Below the pieces are notes generated by a model that searched no databases, was not told the DNA's origin, and saw only the letters and a program-made list of their open reading frames with translations. Of a stretch of DNA of 64,000 nucleotides, positions 17,907 through 27,802 are shown in pieces. The stretch's first letter is position 1. Each line of letters starts with the position of its first letter. The position numbers were made by a program, and so were the translations under genes. The stretch comes from Streptomyces sp. TG1A-8 (GTDB lineage: Bacteria; Actinomycetota; Actinomycetes; Streptomycetales; Streptomycetaceae), in NCBI RefSeq assembly GCF_030499535.1, contig NZ_JASTLB010000001.1, forward strand, positions 6,510,001 to 6,574,000, in the 5' to 3' direction.

Positions 17907-18168
17907 TGATGCGTGTCACTCGGTGCCGCAGTCGGTCCCGGACCCCGGCCGGGCGTCGCGCCACAGATCCGCTCCGCCGTCCGCCGCCCGCCGCGCGGTC
18001 GTCGATCGTCGGCGCGGCACGGCGGATGACCGGTCGAGCCGTGTGCACGTTGCTGGTGTGACGGATGGGAAGCCGGGCAGGAGCATGGGGCGTGCGGCGT
18101 CCGCCCGGGCGGACCGGATGGGTGCCGCGGAATGACACGGTGTGCCGGCAGTGAGGAGGGAGGCGCCC
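17907..18168. other. rest of the intergenic region before the MHS transporter
   Basis: Together with the AT-rich repeat this forms a 338-base divergent intergenic region (17831-18168). Apart from the repeat and the GGAGGGAGG site before 18169, I see no further element. Confidence 0.4.
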
Positions 18169-19722
18169 GTGAGCGGGGCGATACCCGAGGGAGAGCGGCG
18201 AACCGGGGCCGGGCCCAGGATTCCCAGGACCGTCGCGGACCTGCCGCGCCAGGTCCGCGAGGAACTGACGCGCAGGCTGCGCCGCAACCGGCGGGCCTTC
18301 CGCAGCGACGACGTCCAGGTGATCGAGCGGCCGCTGCTCAAACGCGCGGTCGGCGCCTCCGCGCTCGGCAACTGCATGGAGTGGTTCGACTTCGGCGTCT
18401 ACAGCTACCTCGCCGCCACCCTCGGCAAGGTCTTCTTCCCCGGCGCCTCCCCGGCCACGCAGGTGATCTCCTCCTTCGCGACCTTCGCCGCCGCCTTCGT
18501 CGTACGACCGCTCGGCGGCCTGGTCTTCGGGCCGCTCGGCGACCGGATCGGTCGGCAGAAGGTGCTCGCCACCACCATGATCATGATGGCCGCGGGCACC
18601 TTCGCCATCGGCCTCATCCCGGGTTACGGCACCATCGGCATCGCCGCGCCCGTGCTGCTGCTGCTGGCCCGCATGGTGCAGGGCTTCTCCACCGGCGGGG
18701 AGTACGGCGGGGCCACCACCTTCGTCGCCGAGTACTCGCCGGACCGCAGGCGGGGCTTCCTGTCCAGCTGGCTCGACTTCGGCACGTTCGCCGGCTACGC
18801 CCTCGGCTCCGTCCTCGTCACCGTGCTCAACGCGCTGCTGAGCGACGCACAGATGCTCTCCTGGGGCTGGCGCATCCCCTTCCTGATCGCCGGGCCGCTC
18901 GGCGTGATCGGCCTGTACGTGCGGCTCAAACTGGAAGAGTCACCAGCCTTCCGGCAGCAACTGGACGCCCACGAGAAGAGCCTGGCGCAGGAGTCGGCGG
19001 GCAGCGAGTTCCGCGACATCCTCCGCAACCACTGGCGCGGACTGCTGGTCTGTGCGGGGCTGGTGCTGCTCTACAACGTCACCAACTACACGGTCACCGG
19101 TTACCTGCCGACCTACCAGACCGAGACGCTGGGCCGCTCCAGCGGCTCCGCCGACGTGCTGGTGCTGATCGGCATGGCGTGGATCGTCGTCCTGATCACC
19201 TTCATCGGCCGGCTCAGCGACCGCGTCGGCCGGCGGCCCGTGTACGGCGCCGCCGCCGCGGCGATGATCGTGCTGGCCGTGCCGTCGTTCCTGCTGATCA
19301 AGGCGGAGGGGGCCTGGCCGCCCGTCCTCGGGGCGCTGCTCCTGTCCACGCTGCTGGCCTGCTTCGCCGCGCCCAGCGCGGCCACCCTGCCCGCGCTGTT
19401 CCCGACGGCCGTCCGGTACGCCGCCATGGGCATCGGTTTCAACTTCGCCGTCGCCGCCTTCGGCGGCACCACCCCGCTGGTCACCGCCGCGCTGGTCGAC
19501 ATCAGCGGGGACGACCTGATGCCCGCCTACTACCTGATGCTGGCCGGCGCCATCGGCCTCGCGACCGTGCGGTTCCTGCCCGAGAGCGCCCAGGTGCCGC
19601 TCAGCGGCTCGCAGCCGATGGTCGGTTCGCAGGAGGAACGCCGCGAACTGATCACCGCGTCCAAGGACCTGTACACCTTCGCGGAGCAAGGGGCGCGCTC
19701 CCAGCAGCCGTCCCGCGGATGA
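18169..19722 (+). CDS. MHS-family MFS transporter (ProP-like)
   Basis: A 517-residue major facilitator with 12 predicted membrane helices and a ~50-residue charged N-terminus. Signatures of the metabolite:H+ symporter family are visible: [43 protein letters not shown] between helices 2 and 3, and [13 protein letters not shown]. Homologues carry proline, betaine, citrate or alpha-ketoglutarate; the substrate here is not determined. The GTG at 18169 has GGAGGGAGG 6 bases upstream, better than the in-frame GTG at 18142. Confidence 0.9.
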   Translation: MSGAIPEGERRTGAGPRIPRTVADLPRQVREELTRRLRRNRRAFRSDDVQVIERPLLKRAVGASALGNCMEWFDFGVYSYLAATLGKVFFPGASPATQVISSFATFAAAFVVRPLGGLVFGPLGDRIGRQKVLATTMIMMAAGTFAIGLIPGYGTIGIAAPVLLLLARMVQGFSTGGEYGGATTFVAEYSPDRRRGFLSSWLDFGTFAGYALGSVLVTVLNALLSDAQMLSWGWRIPFLIAGPLGVIGLYVRLKLEESPAFRQQLDAHEKSLAQESAGSEFRDILRNHWRGLLVCAGLVLLYNVTNYTVTGYLPTYQTETLGRSSGSADVLVLIGMAWIVVLITFIGRLSDRVGRRPVYGAAAAAMIVLAVPSFLLIKAEGAWPPVLGALLLSTLLACFAAPSAATLPALFPTAVRYAAMGIGFNFAVAAFGGTTPLVTAALVDISGDDLMPAYYLMLAGAIGLATVRFLPESAQVPLSGSQPMVGSQEERRELITASKDLYTFAEQGARSQQPSRG

Positions 19723-20060
19723 GACGGGCCGCCGAGGGAGGCCGGCCGCCCGGGGCACCGGCCCGGCCGGGACTCCCGCGCCCCGGGCGGGACGCGGCAG
19801 GTCCACCGGGCCCGTCGCCGGGGACGTGGCCCGGCGCGGTGCCCCGGCGGGCCGTGACGCGCCGGACCGGGACGACGCGGACGGCACCCGCCGGCGGACG
19901 ACGGCGGTGGTGGCCGGTGGAGCGGATCACAGGACAGGCGGGCCCCGTCCCGCCCGGCTCGTCGGTGGCGCACTCGCCGCCCGCGTCCCCGACGAGGAAA
20001 GATGGGCGGCGAGCGAACGATCACACCATGCGATCACATCGACGCGGAGGAAACCGACAC
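19723..20060. other. 338-base intergenic region
   Basis: No gene is supported between the transporter and pgm. The last 100 bases (from about 19990) are less GC-rich (AAAGATGGGCGGCGAGCGAACGATC...) and probably hold the pgm promoter. The GCGGAGG at 20044-20050 is its ribosome binding site. Confidence 0.4.
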
Positions 20061-21701
20061 ATGCCGCACGAGCGAGCGGGCCGGCCGGCCGGTCCCGAGG
20101 ACCTTGTCGACGTGGCCCGACTGGTCACGGCCTACTACGCGCTGCACCCCGACCCGGCCGACCCGGCGCAGCGGGTGGCGTTCGGCACGTCGGGACACCG
20201 GGGATCGTCCCTGGCGAGCGCCTTCAACGAGGACCACATCGCCGCCACCAGCCAGGCCATCTGCGAGTACCGGACCGTGGGCGGCGTCGACGGCCCCCTG
20301 TTCCTGGGCGCCGACACCCACGCCCTGTCCGAGCCAGCCAAGGTCACCGCGCTGGAGGTGTTCGCCGCCAACGGCGTCACCGTGCTCATCGACGCAGCGG
20401 ACGGCTACACGCCCACCCCGGCGGTCTCGCACGCCATCCTCACCCACAACCGCGGCCGCACCTCGGGCCTCGCGGACGGGGTCGTCGTCACCCCCTCCCA
20501 CAACCCGCCGGCCGACGGCGGCTTCAAGTACAACCCGCCCAGCGGCGGCCCCGCCGCCTCCGACGCGACCTCCTGGATCCAGGACCGCGCCAACCAGATC
20601 ATCGCCGGCGGCCTGAAGGACGTGCGCCGGGTGCCGTACGCCCGTGCGCTCGCCGCCGCCACCACGCGGCGGTACGACTTCCTGGGCACCTACGTCGCCG
20701 ACCTGCCGAGCGTGCTGGACCTCGACGCCGTCCGCGCCGCCGGCCTGCGCATCGGCGCCGACCCGCTCGGTGGGGCGTCCGTCGCCTACTGGGGCCGCAT
20801 CGCCGAACAGCACCGCCTGGACCTGACGGTGGTCACCCCGCACACCGACCCCACCTGGCGGTTCATGACGCTGGACTGGGACGGGCAGATCCGCATGGAC
20901 TGCTCCTCGCCGTACGCGATGGCCTCCCTCATCGAGCAGCGCGACCGCTTCGACATCGCGACCGGCAACGACGCCGACGCCGACCGGCACGGCATCGTCA
21001 CCCCGGACGCGGGCCTGATGAACCCCAACCACTACCTCGCGGTCGCCATCTCCTACCTCTACCGGCACCGCGACCGGTGGCCAGCCGACGCGGGTGTCGG
21101 CAAGACCCTCGTCTCCTCCACGATGATCGACCGCGTCGCGGCCGACCTGGACCGCCGACTCGTCGAGGTGCCGGTCGGGTTCAAGTGGTTCGTGGACGGA
21201 CTGGCCGGCGGCGCCCTCGGGTTCGGCGGCGAGGAATCGGCCGGCGCGTCCTTCCTGCGCCGGGACGGCTCGGTGTGGACCACGGACAAGGACGGCATCA
21301 TCCTCGCCCTGCTCGCCTCCGAGATCACGGCGGTCACCGGCAAGACGCCGTCCCAGCACTACTCCGGCCTGACCGACCGCTTCGGCGAACCGGCCTACGC
21401 CCGCATCGACGCCCCCGCCTCCCGCGAGCAGAAGGCCCTGCTCGCCAAACTGTCCCCGGCGCAGGTCAGCGCCGACACGCTGGCGGGGGAAGCGGTCACG
21501 GCCGTCCTCACCGAGGCGCCCGGCAACGGAGCGGCCCTCGGCGGCATCAAGGTCACCACCGCCAACGCCTGGTTCGCGGCCCGCCCCTCGGGCACCGAGG
21601 ACGTCTACAAGGTCTACGCCGAGTCGTTCCTCGGCGCCGACCACCTCGCCCGGGTGCAGGAGGAGGCCAAGGCCGTGGTGCTGGGCGCACTCGGCGGCTG
21701 A
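20061..21701 (+). CDS. pgm: phosphoglucomutase (alpha-D-glucose phosphate-specific)
   Basis: The enzyme interconverts glucose-1-phosphate and glucose-6-phosphate, feeding sugar nucleotides and glycogen. The 546-residue product has the full four-domain layout: [11 protein letters not shown] near residue 40, phosphoserine loop [11 protein letters not shown], metal-binding [10 protein letters not shown], sugar-binding GEESAGASF and the C-terminal [12 protein letters not shown] phosphate loop. GCGGAGG lies 10 bases before the ATG. Two strong inverted repeats follow the stop. It could supply precursor for the exopolysaccharide genes 2 kb away (inference). Confidence 0.96.
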   Translation: MPHERAGRPAGPEDLVDVARLVTAYYALHPDPADPAQRVAFGTSGHRGSSLASAFNEDHIAATSQAICEYRTVGGVDGPLFLGADTHALSEPAKVTALEVFAANGVTVLIDAADGYTPTPAVSHAILTHNRGRTSGLADGVVVTPSHNPPADGGFKYNPPSGGPAASDATSWIQDRANQIIAGGLKDVRRVPYARALAAATTRRYDFLGTYVADLPSVLDLDAVRAAGLRIGADPLGGASVAYWGRIAEQHRLDLTVVTPHTDPTWRFMTLDWDGQIRMDCSSPYAMASLIEQRDRFDIATGNDADADRHGIVTPDAGLMNPNHYLAVAISYLYRHRDRWPADAGVGKTLVSSTMIDRVAADLDRRLVEVPVGFKWFVDGLAGGALGFGGEESAGASFLRRDGSVWTTDKDGIILALLASEITAVTGKTPSQHYSGLTDRFGEPAYARIDAPASREQKALLAKLSPAQVSADTLAGEAVTAVLTEAPGNGAALGGIKVTTANAWFAARPSGTEDVYKVYAESFLGADHLARVQEEAKAVVLGALGG

Positions 21702-21716
21702 CCCGGACCCGTCGTA

Positions 21717-21753
21717 CGGACGGCCTCCGCGCCGCGGGCGCGGAGGCCGTCCG
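21717..21753 (+). terminator. terminator hairpin downstream of pgm
   Basis: Perfect 17-bp arms (21717-21733 and 21737-21753) with a 3-base GCG loop start 15 bases after the pgm stop. There is no U tail, typical of Streptomyces hairpin terminators. Confidence 0.75.
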
Positions 21754-21754
21754 C

Positions 21755-21840
21755 GTGCGCCCGTCGCCGGCCGGGCGGGCCCGCCGGGGACGCGTGACCG
21801 GGCGGGCCCGCGGGAGACGTCCGGCCGGCGACGGGCGCAC
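21755..21840. repeat. 20-bp perfect inverted repeat with palindromic spacer
   Basis: GTGCGCCCGTCGCCGGCCGG at 21755-21774 is exactly mirrored at 21821-21840. The 46-base spacer carries two copies of the self-complementary GCGGGCCCGC. It begins one base after the pgm terminator arm, so the two hairpins are stacked. It may be a second terminator or a recombination/regulatory structure. Confidence 0.7.
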
Positions 21841-22106
21841 GCGTGCACCGCGCGCAGCGCCCGGCCGGCCCTCGGCGCGGTCCGCACCACGGCGAGCGCG
21901 AGCCCGTGGCCCCGGCCGCACCACCCGCACGCCCGTCGTTCGTGACGAAGCCCTCCCCCGGGTCCGGGGGAGGGCGGGGTCCCCGTCCGGCAGCGGTCCG
22001 CGCGGCCGGCCGGCTCCGTGGGCCGTCCGGTGGTGCGCGGACCGGGCTCGGCACCGGACGTTCGTGCCCGGCGGAGAGGAGAGGGGGGAAGGGGTGGGGC
22101 GTGCCG
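21841..22106. other. rest of the gap between pgm and the DUF5133 gene
   Basis: With the two hairpins above, this completes a 405-base convergent intergenic region. It is GC-rich and no open frame has coding character. Confidence 0.4.
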
Positions 22107-22364
22107 TCAGGCGGCGGACGGCGCCTGTGCCGGCTCCGCGGCCTGGAGCAGGGAGTCGTCCTCCGGGCGGGCCCCGGACAGTTGGTGGCGGGCCGCGATC
22201 AGGGCCATGTCCACGTCCTTGGTCCCCGTGGCCACGCACAGCGTGTACGAGATGTCCGCGAGCCGCTGCCGTGCCTGCGGAGTGCTCTCCTCCGCCCCGA
22301 GCAGCGTGAGGGTCTCGTACTGGGCGATCAGGTCCTTCAGTACCGCGGGGTGTGCCATCAGCAT
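22107..22364 (-). CDS. DUF5133-type small protein
   Basis: An 85-residue helical protein starting MLMAHPAVLKDLIAQYETL with RLADISYTLCVATGTKDVD in the middle, the pattern of the Streptomyces DUF5133 family of unknown function. I chose the ATG at 22364 because GGGAGG lies 8 bases upstream and the family starts at this Met; an in-frame ATG at 22406 has no ribosome binding site. A SigB-type promoter match lies about 75 bases upstream, consistent with stress induction. Confidence 0.8.
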   Translation of the reverse strand: MLMAHPAVLKDLIAQYETLTLLGAEESTPQARQRLADISYTLCVATGTKDVDMALIAARHQLSGARPEDDSLLQAAEPAQAPSAA

Positions 22365-22437
22365 GAGATCCGCCTCCCTGGGCTTCGCGAAGTCGACGTC
22401 GGTCATGAATCGTTGTCGATCATGAGTCGCTGCGCGG

Positions 22438-22462
22438 ATACCCGCGTCCGCGATCGGTATGC
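22438..22462 (-). promoter_or_regulatory. candidate SigB-type promoter for the DUF5133 gene
   Basis: On the minus strand GCAT, 15 bases, GGGTAT matches the S. coelicolor SigB-class consensus GNNT-N14-16-GGGTAY exactly. Transcription would start near 22430, giving a leader of about 65 bases. Confidence 0.5.
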
Positions 22463-22972
22463 CCCCGGTTTCTCCGGACGGGGGACGGGTGGGACGTGGG
22501 ACCCGCACGGGCCGCCGGGCCCCGCCGTGAGCCGTGAGCCGTGCCCGCGGTCCCCGGCCGGCCGCTCGCGGGAACGCCCCCCTGACCGGCCGCCGTGCCC
22601 CGGGCCGTTCACGGGCACCACGGTGCCGGGCCCCGCTGACGGCGCGCTGATCCGGGGGAACCGGCGCGCCGGCCCGCCCCGGCGTACCGGAGCGGCCGGA
22701 AACCGGCGTCTGGCTGGAAAACTCCCGCGCGCACAACCGGCCTCCCCGGTTCCGGCCCTCGGCGGAGGGCGTGTACCCGCCAACGCCGCCCGGTCGCATC
22801 ACCGGTCCGCCGCGCCCCGCGCACCACCCCCGCCACCCCCCGTACGATGCACGTACACGTTCGGTGACGCCCCCTCGCGAAACCGCCGCACGATCTTCAC
22901 GCGGCGAACGCTTTCAGCCGGTCGGCGTACGGGCCCCCGCGGCGGGGGCAGACGGCGCGCTCACCGCGTGCC
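22463..22972. other. long divergent intergenic region
   Basis: Roughly 500 bases between the DUF5133 promoter and the secreted-protein gene. Open frames on both strands read into Arg/Pro/Gly-rich products without starts or ribosome binding sites. A short imperfect palindrome, CGTACGATGCACGTACACG, lies near 22846-22861. Nothing else is supported. Confidence 0.4.
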
Positions 22973-22978
22973 TAGCCT
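22973..22978 (+). promoter_or_regulatory. -10 box of a probable leaderless transcript
   Basis: TAGCCT ends 8 bases before the ATG at 22987 and no ribosome binding site lies between, so transcription would start at or just before the A of ATG. The -35 match is weak (around 22949-22955). Confidence 0.4.
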
Positions 22979-22986
22979 CCCGGGCC

Positions 22987-23514
22987 ATGCGATCATCTCT
23001 GCTGAGACGCCTCGGTCTCACCGCCGCCCTCGCCTTCGTCCTCACCGTCTTCGGCCTCGCTCCGAGTGCCGGCGCCGCCGATCCCGCGCCGGCCGCGCTG
23101 ACCTTCAGCGCCGACAGTGCCACCGTCACGCCCGGCGGCACGGTGAACCTGTCGATGACCCTCACCAACAACAGGACGTACGACATCTGGTTCGTCCACC
23201 AGACCATCGACCCGACCTGGCTCACCACCCAGCGTCCCGACCTGAAGTACGGCTTCACCGGCTGCGGCCTGGCCACGGCCGCCGGCAGCACCCCCTGCAG
23301 CGGCACCGGACCCGCCAACCTCGGCGGCAACTACGGCGCCACCATCCCGCCCGGGCAGAGCCGCACCGTCACGCTGACCCTCCAGGTCGCCGCCGACTCC
23401 GGCTGCAACGGCAACATCGGCTTCTACTCGTACTACTACGCCGAGTTCAGCGACAGCGGCAACAGCAGCGGCGGACCCGTCTACACGCCGGAGACGCGCG
23501 TGGTCTGCGCCTGA
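22987..23514 (+). CDS. secreted hypothetical protein
   Basis: A 175-residue protein with a signal peptide (RRLGLTAALAFVLTVFGLAPSAGAA, cleavage near residue 32) and a mature ~143-residue all-beta, Ig-like region. NLSMTLTNNRTYDIWF resembles the start of DUF11/Ig-like surface modules. Four cysteines (GCG, PCSG, SGCNG, VVCA) suggest two disulfides. The function is unknown. It lies immediately upstream of the polysaccharide locus but has its own probable leaderless promoter and is 394 bases away. Confidence 0.75.
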   Translation: MRSSLLRRLGLTAALAFVLTVFGLAPSAGAADPAPAALTFSADSATVTPGGTVNLSMTLTNNRTYDIWFVHQTIDPTWLTTQRPDLKYGFTGCGLATAAGSTPCSGTGPANLGGNYGATIPPGQSRTVTLTLQVAADSGCNGNIGFYSYYYAEFSDSGNSSGGPVYTPETRVVCA

Positions 23515-23908
23515 CGGACTCCGGCCCCGGCGCGGCTGACCTGAAACGGACCCTTCGGGCAGGTCCCCGCCCGGTCCGGGTCACCGGCACTTCGCCCGGC
23601 GGGCCGCAGTGGCCCGCCGGTGCGGCGTCCGGGGCCGCGACCAGCGGCCCCCTCCGTCCGCGTGTCGCCACCCCTTGGGCGACGGCGACGGGGAAAGGGG
23701 CCCGCGGGTCCCCCGAGCGGGATCGGACACCTGCGTTTTTCCGTCAAATTTCGCAACCCGCCCACAAAAGCTCCACACATGCATCACCATGTGACGCGAC
23801 GGATGCGTCGACGACTGGTTTCTGAGGGGGACACCGGCGTCGCGCAAGGGGGTGCATCCGCTCCATGGGAGCCGTGCTCACCCCTGCCCGGGGAGGGGAC
23901 TTCACCGC
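23515..23908. other. promoter region of the polysaccharide locus
   Basis: This 394-base gap holds no supported gene. An AT-rich island at about 23734-23800 (GCGTTTTTCCGTCAAATTTCG, CACAAAAGC, CATGCATCACCATG) stands out in the GC-rich context and is the likely promoter and regulator-binding zone. GGGGAGGGG at 23890-23898 is the ribosome binding site of the next gene. Confidence 0.45.
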
Positions 23909-26038
23909 ATGAAGCGGACCATCCGCACCACCGCACTGACGGTCGGCGCGCTCATCGCCGCGCTCGGCCTGCAGGCCGGACCGGCCCAGGCCGACACCAC
24001 CACACCCCGCATCGACCTGCGGGTCCTGCTGGTGAGCGACGGCGGACCGGCCACCGCCGCCGTGGCCGCGGAACTCGACGCGGCCGGAACGCCGTACACC
24101 AGGGTCGACCTCACCCGGTCCGACCGGCCCGTCATCGGTCCCGGCTTCCTCGCCGACACCGTCGGTGGCCGGCCCCGTGCCAAGTACCAGGCCGTGGTGC
24201 TGCCCAACGACAACCCCTTCGCCGCCGGCTCCGCCGAGATGGCCGCGCTGGCCTCCTACGAGCAGACGTACGCGATCCCGCAGGTCGACGCCTACACCTA
24301 CGCCCGCCCCGAAGCGGGCCTGCAGTACCCGGTCGCCGGCGGCTACTCGGGCAGCATCGACGGCGTGCAGGCCGAGGTGACCGCGGCCGGCCGGACCGGC
24401 CCCTTCGGCTACCTCGACGGCACGGTGCCCTTCGAGGACGACTCGCCCACCGTCGGCGAGAGCTACGCCTACCTCTCGACGCCCGCGGCCGGCGCCGACT
24501 TCACCCCCTACGTGCAGGCGCCCATCCCGGGCACCTCCCGGCAGGGGTCGCTGGTCGGCGAGTACCGGCACGACGGGCGGCGGGAGCTGGTCGTCACCTT
24601 CGTCTACAACCGGTACCAGGAGCAGTTCCGGCTGCTCGCCCGGGGCATCGTGGAGTGGATGACCGGCGGTGTGCACCTCGGCGCCTCCCGCAACTACTTC
24701 GCCGTGCACGTCGACGACGTCTTCGCCGCCGACGACCGCTGGGACACCCAGCTCAACTGCACCCCCGGCGACGTCGACTGCACCAACGGCGCGGGCACGC
24801 CGAGCCCCATCCGCATGACCGCGGCCGACGTCGACCACGCCACCGCCTGGCAGGACAGCCACCACTTCACCCTCGACATGGTCTACAACGGTGCCGGCAG
24901 CGTCGACCAGCGCGAGGACGACAACGGCGTCGACCAGCTCGCCGACAAGCTCATCGCCGACCGCGCCCGGTTCCGCTGGGTGAACCACACCTACACCCAC
25001 GCCTTCCTCGGCTGCGAGCAGAACACCACCGTGGTGCCCTGGACGTGCCGGACCAACGCCGACGGCAGCACCAAGTGGGTCGACCCGGGCACCATCAACA
25101 ACGAGATCGCCACCAACCGCGCCTGGGGTCAGGCCGCCGGACTCCCGCTGCAGAACGACGAGTTGGTCACCGGCGAGCACTCGGGCCTGAGGATCCTGCC
25201 GCAGCAGCCCGCCGACAACCCCAACCTGGCACCCGTCCTCGCCCTCAACGGCGTCGCCTGGCTCGCCTCGGACAACTCCCGCGACCCGGAGCAGCGCAAG
25301 GTCGGCGCCGCCACCACCGTCTCCCGCTACCCGATGAACGTCTTCTACAACGCGGGCCGGGCCGCCGAGCAGGTCGACGAGTACAACTGGCTCTACACCA
25401 GCCGGGCCCAGGGCGGCAGCGGCGTCTGCGAGGACGACCCCGCCACCACCACCTGCCTGCCGGCCCCGCTGGACACCGGCACCGGCTACAGCGGCCACAT
25501 CGTGCCGCTGGAGACCCGGATCGCCCTCGGTCACGTGCTCTCCAACGACCCCAAGCCGCACTTCATCCACCAGTCCAACCTCGCCGAGGACCGCATCGCC
25601 TACCCGGTGCTCGACGGCGTCATCGACGGCTACGACGGCCTGTTCGCGGACAACACCCCGCTGGTGAACCTGCGGATGAGGGACATCGGGGCCGAACTGC
25701 AGCGCCGCGCCGCCTGGAAGGCCGCCGTGAGCGCCGGACAGGTCACCGCCTACCGCATCGGCGGCGCCGTGACCGTGCAGGCGCCCGCCGGCCTCGCGGT
25801 CACCGCGACCCTGCCCACCGGCACCACCCTGCCCACCGGCGCCTTCGGCAGTCCCTACGCGGGCGAGGTCTCCGGCTGGACGGCCTCGATCGGCATCCCC
25901 CTCGTCCTCACCCTCCCGACGGCCGCCACGGCACCCTCCGCGCGCACCGCCGACGAGGCACCGGCCACCGGCCCCGCCCCGGACGCCAAGGTCCCGGCCG
26001 GCGTGACCCGGCAGGTTCCGTACACCCCGGACAGCTGA
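23909..26038 (+). CDS. secreted polysaccharide deacetylase-like protein (Agd3/CE18 type)
   Basis: A 709-residue secreted protein with signal peptide residues 1-28 (AQA/D cleavage). Residues ~35-230 form a beta-rich N-terminal region. The catalytic part carries a NodB-like metal triad: HVDD (267-270) and NHTYTH (His360, His364), with HQSN further on. This order and size resemble fungal Agd3, the galactosaminogalactan N-deacetylase (CE18), and functionally the PelA deacetylase. The C-terminus is Ala/Pro-rich with no anchor. It would partially deacetylate an exported GalNAc-type polymer (inference). It precedes a PelF-like gene by 243 bases on the same strand. The family call is from memory of motifs, not alignment. 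Confidence 0.8.
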   Translation: MKRTIRTTALTVGALIAALGLQAGPAQADTTTPRIDLRVLLVSDGGPATAAVAAELDAAGTPYTRVDLTRSDRPVIGPGFLADTVGGRPRAKYQAVVLPNDNPFAAGSAEMAALASYEQTYAIPQVDAYTYARPEAGLQYPVAGGYSGSIDGVQAEVTAAGRTGPFGYLDGTVPFEDDSPTVGESYAYLSTPAAGADFTPYVQAPIPGTSRQGSLVGEYRHDGRRELVVTFVYNRYQEQFRLLARGIVEWMTGGVHLGASRNYFAVHVDDVFAADDRWDTQLNCTPGDVDCTNGAGTPSPIRMTAADVDHATAWQDSHHFTLDMVYNGAGSVDQREDDNGVDQLADKLIADRARFRWVNHTYTHAFLGCEQNTTVVPWTCRTNADGSTKWVDPGTINNEIATNRAWGQAAGLPLQNDELVTGEHSGLRILPQQPADNPNLAPVLALNGVAWLASDNSRDPEQRKVGAATTVSRYPMNVFYNAGRAAEQVDEYNWLYTSRAQGGSGVCEDDPATTTCLPAPLDTGTGYSGHIVPLETRIALGHVLSNDPKPHFIHQSNLAEDRIAYPVLDGVIDGYDGLFADNTPLVNLRMRDIGAELQRRAAWKAAVSAGQVTAYRIGGAVTVQAPAGLAVTATLPTGTTLPTGAFGSPYAGEVSGWTASIGIPLVLTLPTAATAPSARTADEAPATGPAPDAKVPAGVTRQVPYTPDS

Positions 26039-26281
26039 GCGGCGCACCGGCCCCAAGGACCTGACCGTCCCTTTCCCGTCCGTTCCGCGGCGCCCGCCCC
26101 GCGACGCCCCGGCACACCCGTGCGCGCACCCGTGCCCGCACGCCCGCGCGGCGGCCCCGGCGGCCGCCGCGCGGGCCGGGACGCCCGGCGGGCGGACCAC
26201 GCAAGGCGGCCGGCGGGCCCGGTCCCCGTCGGCCGCCGGGACCCGCACGACCACCCCACACCTCGGACGTGGAGCACACCC

Positions 26282-27802
26282 ATGCGCGTTCACCACGGCG
26301 CGCGCCGCTCCGGCGCGACGCGCGTCACCCTGCTCACCGAAGGCACCTATCCGCACAGCCACGGCGGCGTCAGCGTCTGGTGCGACCAGCTCGTCCAGGG
26401 CATGCCCGACCTCGACTTCGACGTCATCGCCGTCACCGGCACCGGACGCGAACCCGTGGTCTGGGACCTGCCCGCCCACGTCCGCGGCGTGCGCCCGGTA
26501 CCCATGTGGGGTGCCCCGCCCGAGGGCCGCCCGCCCCGGGGCCGCGCCCGCAACCGGCTCGACGCGGCCTACGAGGGCTTCCTGACCGCCCTGCTCGACC
26601 CGCCCGCCGAGGACGGTTTCGCGCCCGCCCTCTACACGATGGCCCGGGCCGCCGCCGACGGCGCCCTCAGTCCCTTCCTGCGCGGGGACCGGGCCGTCAC
26701 CCTGCTCGCCGCGGTGTGGAACCGCCCCGGTCTCGCCGTGCGCGAGGCCCGGCCCACCCTGCACGACGCGGTCACCGCGACCACCCTGCTGGAACACGCC
26801 CTGCGGCCCCTGGCCGCACCACCGCCGGAGGACGGCGTGGCCCACGCCGTCAGCGGCGGCGTCGCCGTCCTGCCCGGCCTCGCCGCCCTGGACCGCCACG
26901 CCGTCCCGCTGCTGCTCACCGAGCACGGCGTGTACCTGCGCGAGCGCTACCTCGGCTACCGCACGGCGCCGTACCGCTGGCCCGTCAAGGCCGTCGTCCT
27001 CGGATTCTTCCGGCTCCTCGCCGAGGAGAGCTACCGGCGGGCCGCCCTGATCACCCCGGGCAACCGCTACAACCGGCTCTGGGAGGAGCAGGGCGGCGCC
27101 GACCCGCAGTCCATCCGCACCGTCTACAACGGCGTGGACCCGGCCGCCTTCCCGCCGGCCGGGCCCGAACCCGGGACGCCCACGCTCAGCTGGGCGGGCC
27201 GCGTGGACCCCATCAAGGACCTGGAGACCCTCATCAGGGCCTTCTCCCTCGTGCGGGAGCGGATACCCGGCGCCCGGCTGCGCCTGTTCGGCGGCACCCC
27301 GCGCGGCGGCGAGGCCTACCGGGAGCGGTGCGAGGCACTGGCCGCAGAGCTGGGACACGCCGACGCCGTCACGTTCGAGGGCCGCGTCGACGACATCAAG
27401 GACGCCTACGCGGCCGGCAGCGTCGTCATGCTCTCCAGCATCAGCGAGGGCTTCCCGTTCACCCTCATCGAGGCGATGTCCTGCGGCCGGGCGACCGTCT
27501 CCACCGACGTCGGCGGCGTACGGGAGGCCGTCGGCGACACCGGGCTCGTCGTCCCGCCGCGCGACCCGGCCGCCATGGCCCGGGCCGCCCTCGACCTGCT
27601 CGCCGACCCCGGCCGGCGCAGGGCGATGGGGGAGGCCGCGCGGCTGCGGGTGATCGAACAGTTCACCCTGCGCCAGACCATCGACACCTTCCGCTCCATC
27701 TACCTCGAACTGTCCACCGCGGCCCGGCCGTTCGTGCCGGCACCGGTGCCGGCGGCAGAGCCGCGGGACATGGCAGCCGGTGCGGGGAGCGTGGCCGGAT
27801 GA
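26282..27802 (+). CDS. PelF-like GT4 family glycosyltransferase
   Basis: A 506-residue cytoplasmic GT-B transferase with the PelF N-terminal signature VTLLTEGTYPHSHGGVSVWCDQL and TEHGVYLRERYLGY, then the GT4 C-terminal domain (WAGRVDPIKDLETLI, VTFEGRVDDIKDAYAAG) and the ISEGFPFTLIEAMSCGR nucleotide-sugar loop. PelF polymerises UDP-GalNAc/GlcNAc in the Pel system, and fungal Gtb3 has a related domain. The ATG follows GGAC/GTGGAGC. The stop overlaps the next start (ATGA), so the membrane protein is translationally coupled. Confidence 0.9.
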   Translation: MRVHHGARRSGATRVTLLTEGTYPHSHGGVSVWCDQLVQGMPDLDFDVIAVTGTGREPVVWDLPAHVRGVRPVPMWGAPPEGRPPRGRARNRLDAAYEGFLTALLDPPAEDGFAPALYTMARAAADGALSPFLRGDRAVTLLAAVWNRPGLAVREARPTLHDAVTATTLLEHALRPLAAPPPEDGVAHAVSGGVAVLPGLAALDRHAVPLLLTEHGVYLRERYLGYRTAPYRWPVKAVVLGFFRLLAEESYRRAALITPGNRYNRLWEEQGGADPQSIRTVYNGVDPAAFPPAGPEPGTPTLSWAGRVDPIKDLETLIRAFSLVRERIPGARLRLFGGTPRGGEAYRERCEALAAELGHADAVTFEGRVDDIKDAYAAGSVVMLSSISEGFPFTLIEAMSCGRATVSTDVGGVREAVGDTGLVVPPRDPAAMARAALDLLADPGRRRAMGEAARLRVIEQFTLRQTIDTFRSIYLELSTAARPFVPAPVPAAEPRDMAAGAGSVAG

